Positions 26,693 to 39,566 of a stretch of DNA of 64,000 nucleotides are shown here, one piece after another. The notes below the pieces were generated by a model. The model saw only the letters and a list, made by a program, of their open reading frames with translations, was not told the DNA's origin and ran no database searches. Position 1 is the stretch's first letter, and every line of letters starts with the position of its first letter. A program made the translations under genes and the position numbers. Source of the DNA: Linyphia triangularis (taxonomy: Eukaryota > Arthropoda > Arachnida > Araneae > Linyphiidae); assembly GCA_963978545.1 (NCBI GenBank), contig OZ021723.1, positions 96,798,002 through 96,862,001 of the forward strand, given 5' to 3'.

Positions 26693-27468
26693 CTTTTGTG
26701 AAGGTGTTCTCGGTAATCAAATACCCATTTAAGGTCAAAACCAAATAAATAAAGTACACATCACCCTTGGAATACTTTCTTTTGTTTTAAGAAATTTCTT
26801 CAGGCACTAGCAAAAGATTCGATAAGAGCACTCTTAGTCATACTTTAAAGACTGGGGCGATCTAGAAAATGTTCTTAGGGCAAAAGCCTTAGCTTTAAAT
26901 TGCGTCTTTCGTTATTCCATCGAAGTATATTTTTACTTGAAACACTTGGAAGCGAATCTTTTGCCAGGTGGTTGTGTGTGAGTAGTAAATGGGAAAGATA
27001 AATTGTTAGGAATTTGGGGTAAATTGGTTTCTATGGGAAAGTGTTTGTGTGGGCGTATTGGGAATTGAGGGCATCTCAAGAGATGGGGAATATTTATGAT
27101 TTGTCAGTAATAGACAGTTTCTTTCTTGATAAATCTATTTTTGATGCTAAGTTACGCACAAATCCGTATTGTCAAATAATTTGTTTGAGTATAAAGATAC
27201 ACATAAGGGTAACTTGTAAGAACTGAAAGGGATGTTATGAGTATTATGAAACTTTGAATAAAATAATTCAATATATATATTTTTTGTAAATGTTTTTCAT
27301 TTAAACTTGTTCAGTCTTTTCACTTTGCAAGATATTATAGGAAACTTTTTTTAAAACCTTTTTGAGAAAATATCTTCTCAGAAACTTAATTGGCATTTCA
27401 ATAAGAAAAAGTAACACTTATTTAAAAATAACAATTACTAATAAGATTTTTATTTCAGTTATTTAGTA
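26693..27468. other. Unassigned DNA
   Basis: No gene or repeat recognised. The ORF at 27,041-27,226 has no protein-like signature. Confidence 0.5.
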
Positions 27469-28672
27469 CTAGATGAGTACCCGTGATTCTCTACGAAATT
27501 TTACGATGTGTGATTTTTATTTAGCTTGCTGCGAGGCATCACGTTGAGGAGATCCGTCATTGGTGTATAGGTCCCAGCTTTTAGTGCTTTGCTCACAGGA
27601 AGGTTCATTGCTACGCAAGACCAAGCTAGCTGAAAGTTTATAATAAGCACAGGTTTATTCATTTATTGAAAGGTTCATTGCTATACAAGCATGAGATCGC
27701 TTAAGGCTCCTTTCACACTATCTGATTTCCGTCAGACGACAAAAAAGTAGGAAGACAAAAATTCCTTTAGTGGCGTAAGAAGTGAATTGCTCCTTTTACA
27801 TATCCGGCGGCGTTAAAAAGTCGGACGACCAAGTGCTATTGAAAAACCAGACTTTTTGTCTTCCTACTTTCCTACCCTTGTCGAGAGGGGAGAAAAAAAG
27901 AAAGTAAAAAAAAAAAAAAAATAATAATAATACAGCACCCTTTTAAAAATATTTTAACACGTGTTTGTGAAAAGCAAAATTAGAAGGTCAAAACTATTTG
28001 TGATGAAATTTTCAGAGCTCTAGCCCTATTAGAAGTCGCTTTTTGTAAAAATATTAATTAAAAAAAGTAATTAAAAACAAATTAAAATTTAAATATTCTT
28101 TTTGTCAAAATTTCAATTAGAAGGTCAAAGCTACTTTTGTTGAAAATTTCAGAGCTGTAGCTTTATTAGATATCGTTTTGGAGAAATATTTATTAATTAA
28201 TTAAAAAAAATAATTAAAATAAAAACTAATCAAAATTTTAAAATTCGGTATTTGACATCATCTCCAATTAGAAGACCAAGATTAATTATGTTGAAAATTT
28301 GCAGACCTATAGCCCTATTAGAAATAGTTTTGTAAAATATTTATTAATTAATTTTTAAAAAATAATTAAAAAAATAATCAAAATTTTAACTTTCTATTTG
28401 TTAAAACATTATATAAAAGGCTATAACTACTTATGTCTTCAATTTCAGAGCTGTAGCCCTGTTAGAATACGTTTTATAAAAAACATTATTAATTATTTAA
28501 GAAAATTAACTAAAAAAAGAACTAATTAAAGTTTTAACATTCTGTTTGTCGTAAATACAATAAGAAAGCCAAAACTACTTTTGTTGAAAATTTCAGAGAT
28601 CTTCTCCAAATTTAAATAGCCTTCTGTAGATCTTTCTATTGACACACATACAACTTGTTTTATTATTATAGA
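27469..28672 (-). mobile_element. Non-autonomous Helitron, family 1, copy 1
   Basis: Minus-strand element. Its 5' end is TCTATAATAATAAAAC at 28,672. Its 3' end is GGGTACTCATCTAG at 27,469, preceded on the plus strand by A. The core consists of ~130-bp units (AGAAGGTCAAAACTA, then TTTCAGAGCT(G/C)TAG, then ATTAATTAA). No Rep/helicase is present, so it relies on another element. It carries a small inverted-repeat insertion at about 27,706-27,870. A second Helitron of the same family begins at the very next base. Confidence 0.85.
27706..27870. mobile_element. Truncated inverted-repeat MITE inside Helitron copy 1
   Basis: AAGTAGGAAGACAAAAA at 27,746 is mirrored by TTTTTGTCTTCCTACTT at 27,854-27,870. 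A left tip GGCTCCTTTCACACTATCTG has no surviving right partner. The copy of the same Helitron at 46.86 kb lacks this block, which supports an insertion. A hAT-like origin is possible from the tip but unproven. Confidence 0.5.
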
Positions 28673-29010
28673 CTAACTAAATACCCGTGCTTTGCTACGA
28701 AATTTTACCATGTGCAATATTAGCAAGCTGTGAAGCCTCGCATCGCTGAAATCCATCATTGGTGTATAGGTTCCAGTTTTTGGCGCTTCGCTCGCAGGAA
28801 GGTTCATCGCTTCGCCAAATCGAGCTCGCTTCGCTCGCTAAAAAATTCACTGACACACAAGCACAGACTTACTTCACTCGTTGAAAGGTTCATTGCTGCG
28901 TTAGCATAAGCTCGCTTCACTATCTACAATCAAATTCAATTAGATTTTAGTGAGGGGGACAGAAACAGGTCAACGCAAAGCATTAATATTAAAAGCTTCT
29001 CCCCTGTCTC

Positions 29011-29190
<180 letters not shown>

Positions 29191-29462
29191 TTATCCGTTA
29201 ATACAATAATGCAACACCATTTTAAAATTATTTTAACAAGTGTTTGTGAAAAGCAAAATAAGAAGATCAAAACTACTTACGTTGAAATATTCAGAGTTCT
29301 AGGCCTGCTAGAAGTCGCTTTTTATAAAAATAATAATTACAAAAAATTGATTAAAAAACAAGTTAAAATTGTAACATTCTTTTATGTCGAAAATCCAATT
29401 AGAAAGCCAAAACTACATGTGTTGAAAATTTCAGAGCTGTAGCCCTTTTAGAAATGGTTCTG

Positions 29463-29541
<79 letters not shown>

Positions 29542-29546
29542 AGAAA

Positions 29547-29585
<39 letters not shown>

Positions 29586-29860
29586 ATTATCCGTTAATAC
29601 AATAATGCAACACCATTTTAAAATTATTTTAACAAGTGTTTGTGAAAAGCAAAATAAGAAGATCAAAACTACTTACGTTGAAATATTCAGAGTTCTAGGC
29701 CTGCTAGAAGTCGCTTTTTATAAAAATAATAATTACAAAAAATTGATTAAAAAACAAGTTAAAATTGTAACATTCTTTTATGTCGAAAATCCAATTAGAA
29801 AGCCAAAACTACATGTGTTGAAAATTTCAGAGCTGTAGCCCTTTTAGAAATGGTTCTGTA
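29191..29860 (+). repeat. 396-bp tandem duplication including a second AAAT array
   Basis: The block from TTATCCGTTAATACAATAAT at 29,191 to AAATGGTTCTGTAAA near 29,466 recurs at 29,587-29,862, offset by exactly 396 bp and without visible difference over ~275 bp. An AAAT array (29,466-29,586) with its own AAAG interruption separates the copies. Slippage or unequal exchange in the microsatellite is the likely cause. Confidence 0.93.
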
Positions 29861-30463
29861 AAATATGTATTAATTAATTAAATAAATTAATTAAAAAGGA
29901 ACTAAATAAAAAATTAAAATTCTGTTTTTCAAAAGTTCAATTAAAAGGCCAAAACTACTTATGGTGACAATTTCAGAGCTGTAGCCCTATTAGAAATCGT
30001 TTTGTAAAATATTCATTATTTAATTAAAAATTAATTAAAAAAGAACTAAATAAAAATTTAAAATTCTGTGTTTCAGGAGTTCAATTAGAAGGCCAAAACT
30101 ACTTATGTTGAAAATTTCAGAGCTGTAACCCTATTAGAAGCCATTTTGTAAAAAAAATTGTTAATTATTTCAGAAAATTAATTAAAAAATATCTAATTAA
30201 AATTTTAACATTCTGATTTCCAAAAGTCCAGTTAGTAGGCTAAAACTCCTTATGTTGAAAATTTAAGAGCTGAATCTCTATTTAAAGTCACTTTGTAAAA
30301 CAAATATTAATTAAAAAAAAATAATTGAAAAATAACTAATTAAAATTTTATCATTTTGTTTGTCATAGGCAAAATTAGAAGGAAAATTTCAGAGTTAAAA
30401 TACTCCAATTTTAAGTAGTTTTCTATAGATTCACAGACAGATAACTTGTTTTATTATTATAGA

Positions 30464-31382
30464 TTAGATACTTTAGTACCTAAATATCATATTTTAGAAC
30501 TCAGAATGAGATTGCATGTTTTGATAGTTTTAAATCATGAAAGTCATCATTAATCATCATTATCAAGTCATGGTAACATATACCAACATTTAAAGTAAAC
30601 AACTTCAAAGTTCTTTTATAACATATTTCTCTCGCACTTTCTGTCGAGAACTTAAATAAAAATTATACATTTCAGTTTTAGTTTTCAAACTTTTCACGAC
30701 TGATTGGGTTTAGATCTCTGTATTATGTTTGTATTATTGTAACTTTGTGGTTCTTTGTTATCTGTAGTCGTTTGTTAATTTAGTAGAAAGAATATTTTTA
30801 GCTATCTTCGTTAAAACTTGTTTACTCCATTTTCTTTTCAAGTTGTGAGACAACTTCAGGATAAATGGTTGCGCAAACTTAATTATTATTTAAATAAAAC
30901 AATATAAAAAATAATCAATTACAATGAACAATAACCTTTAAATTTAAGTGACAATGCACTATTATACAGATGTATTTGGGACACTTATCAAACTATAGAA
31001 TACAAATGTATTTTTCTTGGTTTTGAATTCAAAAATCTTTTTGTTTGGATATCATTAGTAACATGTGCAAAATGGTTCAAACTATGTGACAAACTACTTT
31101 TTTTTTCCTTTACGTTCTTGAATATTCATTATGAATTTCGTTTTTAATTTTTCAAATTCCCTCGCCCGAGGTATTTCTGAACTTAATATCCTTTCTGTAT
31201 TATTGTGTTATCTTTTTTCACAGAAAAGCATTATCAGATATTATACTTAAATTTGAAGCAGAATATATCAAAAGAAATATGCGATTCAGGGATACTAAAA
31301 ATAGGGGGAGGTAGAAACTTATCAAGAAAGTATAAATTAGTGAATGATTGATGAAATCATCAATACTTTTGCACTTTTAAGT
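30464..31382. other. Unassigned AT-rich DNA
   Basis: No gene, RNA or repeat recognised. Confidence 0.5.
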
Positions 31383-32657
31383 GTACCGTAAAATGGGGTG
31401 AATCGGAACACTTTTCAACTTTCAAAGTAATAATCGGTTGTAATAAGATCGTTAAGGAACATATTTTTGACATAGAAATTTCGGTCTTACCTTCTTCTTT
31501 GAGAATCAACCCAAAAATGTTTGTAAAAACTAGGACTTTAATTTATTTTGAATTTTTTCATGGTGTTCCGATTCACCCCGCAGAAAGGGGTGAATCGGAA
31601 CACTCGTTACAATTTATGTCTGATCTTATTTAAATGTTTACAGGATGGCAAAAAAACAAATAATAATGCATTGTTGTAAATAGGAACACAAAATTATCAT
31701 AAAAAATCATTTAATATGCCGGATAAAATTTGTGTTTTTCAATTATTGTCAAAACAAATCATAAGTTTGAAAGCGTATCAACTCTTATATAACTCTCCTA
31801 TAACTCAGCCAAATAGTCATTAAAATTAAAAATACTTTTTAATCTACTTTATGTTCTATTTCGTATGACTGCAAATTCTTTAAAATATCTTGAGAAAGGA
31901 GAAAAGCATCCTCATTTGTTTCAGAAAATCTCTTCGTTCATTTTGTAAAACACACTTATATAGCAATAATCTTGTGGGTGTAAAACTTTTATCACATATA
32001 GTCTTCATATATTTTCCCATATAACTTAAAGATAACGAAGTCATTTAGAGAAAAAACCACTGGAACAATCGGGTTTTCTGCCATGCGGAAACTAGGCTCC
32101 TCTTCTGACATTTATTCAAGCCTGCAATCTTGATTACTGTCTTGAAGGGAGTAATTAGACTCTTCTTCAGTCGTTGAATCTTGTGTGGAACATAATATTG
32201 CCAAAAACAGCTTTTTAATATCACTTTTCAAGTGTTCCGATTCACCCCGCAAATCTCAAAATAGAGACGAGGCAAAACATAAAAATTCGTAAAATAAAAA
32301 GATTTTAAAACCAAGTTAAATTAAGTATGGCATGATGTTGTGGATGTTTATACTTATCTAAAAATATATTAGTTAAGTTTATAACTGGTACATGTTATTA
32401 ATTACGGGATAAGTTTTGGAGAGGTTAAAACTCATTGGATTATATGCACGCTGTTTCAGAATTTAAAAAAAAAAAAAAGGACAGTGTTGAAAACCCTATA
32501 AAATATGTTCCAAGATTAAAAAAATGTTAACCAAATGAAAAATATATCTATAATTAGTAAAACTGCTTTATTTGTGTAAAATAATAATTTGTTTGTAATT
32601 TCATGAAGTTTCGTTCCGATTCACCCCGCTGTTCCTATTCACCCCATTTTACGGTAC
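31383..32657. mobile_element. Inverted-repeat element F1, 1,275 bp, with repeated terminal word
   Basis: Ends match as inverted repeats: GTACCGTAAAATGGGGTGAA at 31,383 and its complement ending at 32,657. The core word GGGGTGAATCGGAAC occurs once at the left end (+) and as a perfect 17-bp-arm hairpin at 31,563-31,603. It is reversed at 32,232-32,248 and reversed twice at the right end (one with A for C). There is no transposase ORF, so the element is non-autonomous. The repeated word may be a transposase-binding site. The superfamily was not recognised and no clean target duplication was seen. Confidence 0.85.
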
Positions 32658-34310
32658 TTGAATAGGTGAAATGAAACATTTCCTGATTAGCTACGCGTTG
32701 CATGGTTTTCTATAAAAACAACAACTTCAAATTACACAAAAAAAAAACAGTTATTCAGCTCTCAACTTTATGGTAAAGCATTCTGAAAAGCATTTATTAG
32801 GACCACCTACGCATACAATTTAAAATAATACGCATAATTCAGATCCTTTCATAACAATTATTTAAACAAAAATTGTTTTAAGTTTACGAAATGTACATTA
32901 CTAACATGAAAAGAAAAACCACCAACATGTGAAAACTTTTTAAACAAAGTGCTTACGGCCATCATTAATTTTCTACATCAAATTGTGTTTTTTCATATTC
33001 ATTTTCTTTTAAGTTGTATCATTTAATAAGAAATTTAAAACAAAAGACAAATCAAATTTAGAAAACGAGATATCCGAAGCTTTTGTTACCGGATATCCTG
33101 ATTTAATTCGTATCAAATCCAATTCCTTAAAACTCTCTTAAGAATTCTTTATCTAGCAGCAAGTTCCATCTAACTCTTTGTTAACGACTCTGGAAATTCG
33201 ATCCGATCTCTTAAATTGCCTTTTGTTTACTTCTTCAGGTACAGAAACAAGTTCATAACAGATTTCCTCTTTTCGAACTGTTGAATCCACCGGTGCTTTA
33301 ATGAGGTGTTGCCACAAAGAGGAAATAAAGCTGTTTGTCACGTCCGAATTTTTCTTTTTTTTCCCCCCTCCTTTATCTTCTTAAAAGATTTCACTCGTTA
33401 ACGATTGGTATATATCGAATTTAATCGAAACTTGTCATCGGAATCGATTTTTCATCTCTGGAATAGTTGCATTAAAGTTTTCCAATTTTGATATTAGTTT
33501 AGCCTGGTAGTTTAAAGTGCGTAAGATTTATATTAACGAAAATTGACGGTGTGTGACGAAGATAGTTATAATAAGTTAGGAATTTTCAAATGACGAAATA
33601 AAAGTAGAAAGCTTGTTTGGATTCTTATTTTTTATGGGTGATTCAATTAAAATGTTTGCTAGAGTCACCGAGTTTACACATATTAGTGGTCATAATTTAA
33701 TCGAAAGTGCTTAAGAGCAAATAAATGGATCAGAAGAAATCTTGTATTTATTATAAGACAAAAATTACTTACCTTCTATCGCAAAAAGTAATAGAAGTTT
33801 TAAAACGCATATCATAAAATAATGTAGTAATGGCGATTCGAAAATAAAGTTGACTATATTTATTAAATATAAATGCAGAGTATTCACATTCAAAGATGTC
33901 TTATGCTATTTGAGAATGTTCCAGGAATTTTCATTAAAACATCTGTGAAAATGAAATTTAACTTTTCTAATTAATCATAATATTGTAAACTATAAAGATA
34001 CAGCTGTAGGATTTCGTATGTCTTCCAATAGAAGTTAAAGAAATGTTTCTTAATTTGACCTTTTCTGCCATAAGCATCATATTTAAAGCTTTTAAAAGTA
34101 ATTTATCTCGAAATTTGAACTATTGATAATCTTAATTCTATATTTTTAAGGATTTTGTTTTTTATTTCACAGCTTAAAATATGTTACCTAACACCATGAT
34201 CCCCACTGATAAAATTTATTTTAAAATTCTTTAGACAAGAACGTAAAAGAAGGGGGGGGGGGGAGGAATACATGCCGTAACTGTTCGTAGGAAGAATAAC
34301 AAAGGAAGGC
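32658..34310. other. Unassigned AT-rich DNA with one weak ORF
   Basis: Minus-strand ORF 33,153-33,341 has a coding-like composition (many K, R and E, ending VVNKELDGTCC) but no ATG and no 3' splice site upstream, so I do not call it a gene. A G13 run lies at 34,251-34,263. Confidence 0.45.
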
Positions 34311-34580
34311 CTAGAATTAAATTTATAAAAGTAGATTCTAGACTATATCTACAGAAAATCTTCCAAAGAGGATGCCTAATATTGACTGGATAAACATAGG
34401 TCCTAGGCATTACCTATAGAAAACACTCCAGAAGTCCTATATTAGCAGAAGAAAACTAGATTCTATATGTTACCTACACTCTTGTACAGCCTAATACTAC
34501 TTGAAGATAACCTTCGTTGTAGATCATACCTTATAGATAATACTCCAAAAGAAACCTTTAGTATTAACCGAAGTAAAGCT
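34311..34580 (+). repeat. Degenerate ~65-75-bp tandem repeat, about 4 units
   Basis: Successive blocks share a loose pattern of TAGATTCTA / TACCTATAGA / AACACTCCA(A/G)AAG / CCTA(A/T)TATT. Examples start near 34,330, 34,395, 34,455 and 34,520. The units are too diverged for an exact period. Confidence 0.45.
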
Positions 34581-36754
34581 AATTTCAAGAATGTACAGGA
34601 AAAAAAAAGCAATTAAAACGAAAGACGTTTTTCATTTAAATTAATATAACATTTTCAAATTCAAGTTTGTACAATTTTTTATCTTATTAAAATGAAGTTA
34701 AATAACGTTTTAACATTAAAGTAACTAACCCACTAATTTAAAATAACAAAATATAACTTCGATTATTTACTACTTATTTAAGTGTCTTAAAACAACAACA
34801 ATTTTATCAATTCAAATAAAATATCGTCAATTCGCAGTAAAACTAAATAAAAAAATCTGGATATTTTTTTTTTATTTAAATATTGAATTTCCCTATACAA
34901 ATATTTTAGTTTATACGAACAAAATGTATTTTTGAGATGAAAGGCAGTCTCTAAATAAAAAGAACTCCTTTGAACGTCTTTTTTTACTTTTTTAAACAAG
35001 TTCATTTCTTTATTTACGACGTCAAAAACTAACCTTATTTGTGTTCACACCTAAAGTATATATTGAAAAATAAAAATACATGCCTTCTACTCAGAGAATA
35101 TATCTGAATACATATTGCCAATTGGGATTTTCAGGCTGTTACTATTTGAATCAATTTCAATAATTGAATATGGATTCAAAGTTAAATGCCAGCTTTTTAT
35201 TTACCCAGGGTACCATAAAATCATAAGTGAATTGCATACTTTAATAATATACCAGAGGCTTAAATTCACTAGAGAATATTTGAGCTTCCTTTGGATAGTT
35301 AGTGATGATGGAAAAAATTATTAAAAAAAAAAAAAAAAAAAAAAAAGATCTGGCTTTTATTTTCAAAAGTATGCAGATTTTTCGAAATGAAATATAGGTA
35401 ATGTCAAATAAAAATATATATTTTATTTAGTTGTTATTTATTCAAACAGTTTAAAATATAGGAATTGCGGGAAGGACTGCAAAACGTAGAACACTACATA
35501 TGCTTTCTTATGGTATATCAAGTTAAAATTTATAATGATGGTATTTAGTAAATGAATACAACATGAATGCTTTTTCAAAAAGCCTTTAAATGATCTTTTT
35601 TTATGTATAAAATCGTACATTGACATTGACATCGTAAAATCGTACTGCTGACATACAGGGCAGTTAATGCTACCTTCATACAGTAACAAAAACTCCGTCA
35701 GTTTGGCATTATTTAGATACATAACCATTACCAAACACGTGAATTCAATGAAAATTTTCTTTTAAAAGTTTGCTGCATTTGGACAAAATATGTCCCCAAA
35801 CGTTGAAGTTTTATCCCAATCTGGAATCACTACAGGACACGAACTTACAGTATGCGAGTGAAAATTTAACAAACCATACAAAGTCTAATTTAAATTAAGT
35901 GCCAGAATATGTGATACAAAAATCTCCAATCATGCTTAATACAAATTTTTTTTACCGAAATGCCAGTTTGTTGGTTAGTTATTTCGATGATGCAGCAAGT
36001 CATTGAATACTAAGAACTGAACTCTACATTAGGAAGCTATACGATGGCTACTCAACCTTCTTAGTTAAAAAGGGAGTAACTCCTCATTTAAGGTGTCCGA
36101 CTACGTTTAAATTGATAAAATCAATGACAATTTCAAATTTTCTTTTTATTTCGTTTCATATGAATTGAATATTTCTCTTTTCAAATCAGCTTGTGTACTT
36201 TAAATAGAACTTTAGTTACAGTCGTTCAAAAACGGTCGTTAATGCAAAGGGATTCCAAAATCGTGTTTTCTAAAGAATTGATTTTCCGCTAATACTGCAA
36301 TATGGCTTTTGTTCTATCTCAAAGTGTATTTAAGATAGAGTTATTATTTTTTTTGTACAGTTGTTCGTTATACTATGTTAAGTATAATGGATTACAGATT
36401 TGATTGTACCTATTTTTTTCGAAAAGTTATAACTATAAATACATAATAATACGTTGTGAAAATATTGAAATTTATGTGCAATCTTATATAACAGCCTATA
36501 TATTTTTTACTTTTGAAAATATAACTTAGATTTTAATTCATTATACTCGTGAATATCATAGAGTCATGTAGTACAAAATGAAACAAAATATATTTTAAAA
36601 CTTTTTTTTCACAACATTAGCCGTTTTGACAAAATATTGGTCAATTTCAATTAAAAATCTCCTTTTATTTAGAAAAATAAAATTAAAAAAAAATTAATAT
36701 TTTGGTCAATTTCATGTTTTTATCATATAATGCGAACCATTGTGAAAGTTGTTT
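34581..36754. other. Unassigned AT-rich DNA
   Basis: No gene supported; ORFs at 34,787, 35,115 and 35,438 have no protein-like features. An A24 run lies near 35,323-35,346. Confidence 0.5.
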
Positions 36755-36800
36755 TTCATGGGTGCCTCCAGGCAGGGGCCATTGGGGGGCAATAGCCCCT
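36755..36800 (+). mobile_element. Possible hAT-like transposon tip
   Basis: GC-rich block in AT-rich surroundings, with CAGGGGCCATTGGGG followed by CAATAGCCCCTCCTGGG, so the two halves partly pair (GGGG...CCCC). Similar CAGGGG(C) starts are common hAT tips. No partner end was found. Confidence 0.3.
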
Positions 36801-36885
36801 CCTGGGAAAATGGAAATAATTATTGAAATAAAGAAAAAATAATAATTTTGTAAGAAATCTTAAAAAAATGCTTGAATTCGCAATT

Positions 36886-37010
36886 AGTGGAATGGGACAT
36901 CGCACAATTTTCAATTCCATTATAATATTGGTCCTTGCATTCAAATTTAGTGTGGAAGGTGTTATTTACCTTTTTCCATATTTTCACTGCAATAATTTGT
37001 ACATGGGCCA
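36886..37010 (+). repeat. Interspersed repeat family R, fragment D
   Basis: GGGACATCGCACAATTTTCA followed by a TATAATA stretch and ATATTTTCAC matches the first ~120 bp of family R copies at 46.64 and 50.45 kb, with more divergence. The rest of the element is missing. Confidence 0.65.
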
Positions 37011-37469
37011 AAAAAAAATGTTGAAAGAATAAACAAGCCTTTATGGTTGCTCCCATGTTTACAAATATGAAATTGATAGTTTTGTTCTTACGGTAAACTT
37101 TCGATATGAGCTATTCATAGCATGAGGTCATTTGAAAATGGTGAAAATTGGAGATACTGTCTCCTCGTTGCAATACACTACACAGGAATATCCTTAGCGT
37201 AAGATCTAGACGATGAAGAATAGTTTTTAGGAAATGAAAGAATGAATTCTGAGATGTTTATTAAAAAGAAACTACCCCGCATTTGTGACATGAATGCTAG
37301 AAAACCGAAATGTTTAATGTATTTGTAATACTTGCGCAACTTGTACAAGATTTATCTTTCTAACAATGAGGAAACAATCTAAGATATTCCTTAGTAGTTT
37401 AGCGATGTTGTGATTCTTGGATAAATAATCTGACTCCATTTGAGTTTTATATAAATTTATTACACTTAC

Positions 37470-37520
37470 ATTTACTAAGTAAACTCCAACGATACAACAT
37501 GCTAAGCAAGAAATATTCAT
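37470..37520 (-). CDS. Candidate first coding exon (signal-peptide-like), unrecognised
   Basis: On the minus strand an ATG at 37,520 opens 17 codons, MNISCLACCIVGVYLVN. This short, cysteine-containing hydrophobic start resembles a secretory signal. It is followed at once by a consensus donor AAT|GTAAGTG at 37,469 (phase 0). The ORF also runs on to 37,314 if unspliced. The upstream DNA (37,560-37,670) is the least AT-rich of the area. There is no second exon I can prove. Signal, donor and composition together make it worth listing, but chance is not excluded. Confidence 0.25.
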
Positions 37521-37935
37521 GGAACAACGTAATAAAAATAAAACTGCTCGCAAAAGAAAGTTATTTTGCTATCGCTACGCAACGAACGAGACATCATCAC
37601 ATCTCACGCCGATGGAGTTAAAAATGTCATACCAACAAGCTCGCGCAGCCACAGTATATTTGTGGCACGAATAGAAAATTTACCTAATACTTAAAAGATT
37701 CGTCGTCACCTAACTTTTTGAAGCGGTAAGTGCCAAATCCAGGTTGTTCCAATTTACACCATTATTTCTTATCAAAGAATCTCTTCCTTGAAAAACTAAT
37801 GGCCAATCGACAAATTTGATCTTTGGGCCTTGGTGAGATGGTCTAATTAGGTTTGTAACGGTACACTCTGAAACTAAGAAACCCCGGTTACTGCCGTTGG
37901 CTTCGTCGACATTATTTTAATAACTGCTCTTGCAG

Positions 37936-38017
37936 TTGAGTCGGAAGATTGGTCCACACAATAGATTTCTGGCAGTCTTTAGTGGAAGTCCCTTAACGAG
38001 TATCTTCTAGTTTAGAG
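37936..38017 (+). other. Candidate non-coding or 5'-UTR exon
   Basis: An 82-bp interval is bounded by a good acceptor (AACTGCTCTTGCAG, ending 37,935) and a consensus donor (AGAG|GTAAGTG at 38,018). A second strong donor, AAGCG|GTAAGT, lies upstream at 37,726, so a 210-bp GT-AG intron (37,726-37,935) can be drawn between two putative exons. The 82-bp interval has stops in all three frames, so if real it is untranslated. It lies 0.4 kb from the minus-strand exon at 37,470-37,520, pointing the other way. Confidence 0.25.
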
Positions 38018-38301
38018 GTAAGTGTGAAACTTTACATGTAATTTCTGTGAGCGGGATATATTTGCATTTTCAGATCTGGTTAAGAATCTAAAATGATCAA
38101 ATTAAATAATGTTGCCAGACGTTTCCAAATTCCTCAAATAAATTTCAGATGATAAATTTCAAAACATTCGAATGAATGTCAATTTATTATTATAAAAGTA
38201 TGCCAATTTATTGTTATAAAAGTAATTATAAATTTTGGTGCTTTTGTTAAATTATAGCTGGGTATCAAGTTGTACGGTACGCGTGGTCTTTTTTACCATT
38301 G

Positions 38302-39566
38302 GTGGAACTAGAGATACTTGACTCAATACCTTTTTCTTAGAATTGGGAAGGTTTTATAAGTTTCAAGTGGTATCACTTCTTACCCTTAAGTTAGCTAAGG
38401 TGAAATTAGCAACTGAATCTTTGCATCCGTTTTTAAACTATAAGACAAATTAAACTTCCATTCTCCAAAAATAATTTATTTGCGTTGTAAACAGATTGTA
38501 AGATATTTGTACAGATTGTAGATATTGTAAGATATTTTTTTTAATTGTTTATTTTTTTAACCCTATTTTAGATGCAATAACATATATAATAGTGTTTATA
38601 CACTTACTTGCAAATGGTTGGATTTAAAGGTTCAGTAAATGTAAAATTAGGGATACTTGACTCAAGGCAAATAGGGATACTTGACCCAAGATAGGGATAC
38701 TATTCGAATGCATTTGGTAGGTTTTATCGATATTTTTTATTCTTCTTACACATTTTGTTACGTATGTAAGATGCTTTAAATTGATAAAAAGGTATTGTTA
38801 TTGATAGATATTCTTGAAAGTATGTATTTGCCTGCCACCGATGTTGCATATGAGCTAACGGTACGATAATTCTATAAAAACTCCCTTTACATTGTTTTCA
38901 CAGACAACAATTAGATGTATAAGTTTAATCTCCTTTCAAAAGACATTATATTTAATGCACAAATCGCCTGACGACACACAAAACTGACCAAATTAAGATT
39001 ACTCTGCGTCCACTCGGGATTTCAATGATATATTTTAGGTTTCAATGCAAGTTTACATTTGCAGTTAAATAAGTAGTTATTTTTTTATTCTTGAACTTGT
39101 ATAAGAACAGAAATATCTTTCATACTGCTAATATTTTCTAACTATTATAATAATTAAAAGTGGAAAACATATTAACATTATGAAGCTAATAAAAATTTAA
39201 AGTATTGTACTTATTGATTAAGAATAGAAAAATATTAACTTTGGACTTACTAATGAGAATTATGTTGCTATTATATAAAAGCGTTGTATTTATTATTTTA
39301 AATTGTATATACTCTCAAGTATATGACTTGGGTCAAGTATCCCTAAAGGGTGAGTCAAGTATCCCTATACAGTGGGATAATTGACCCAAGTTGAAGATTT
39401 TTTTATATTTAATTTTACAATAAATATTTCATAAAGATATTCATAAATATTGTGCTTATGTTACTTAATGAAGTATAAATAGACAGCATTTACACACTCA
39501 TAAGTAATGTAAAATAAAAAATAAACACCTAAAACTAAAAATTGGGTCAAGTATCCCTAGTTCCAC
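38302..39566. mobile_element. Inverted-repeat element F2, 1,265 bp, with repeated terminal word
   Basis: The left end GTGGAACTAGAGATACTTGA and the right end, which reads GTGGAACTAGGGATACTTGA on the other strand, are inverted repeats. The core word GGGATACTTGA(C/T)(C/T)CAA also occurs near 38,650 and 38,675 in the same sense. It occurs reversed near 39,328 and 39,350, with a decayed copy near 39,375. There is no transposase ORF. Its length and word layout match F1 at 31.4 kb although the sequences are unrelated. Confidence 0.85.

Noticed and set aside
33153..33341. K/R/E-rich minus ORF as an exon
   Set aside because: No ATG, no acceptor upstream and no neighbouring exon; composition alone is too weak.
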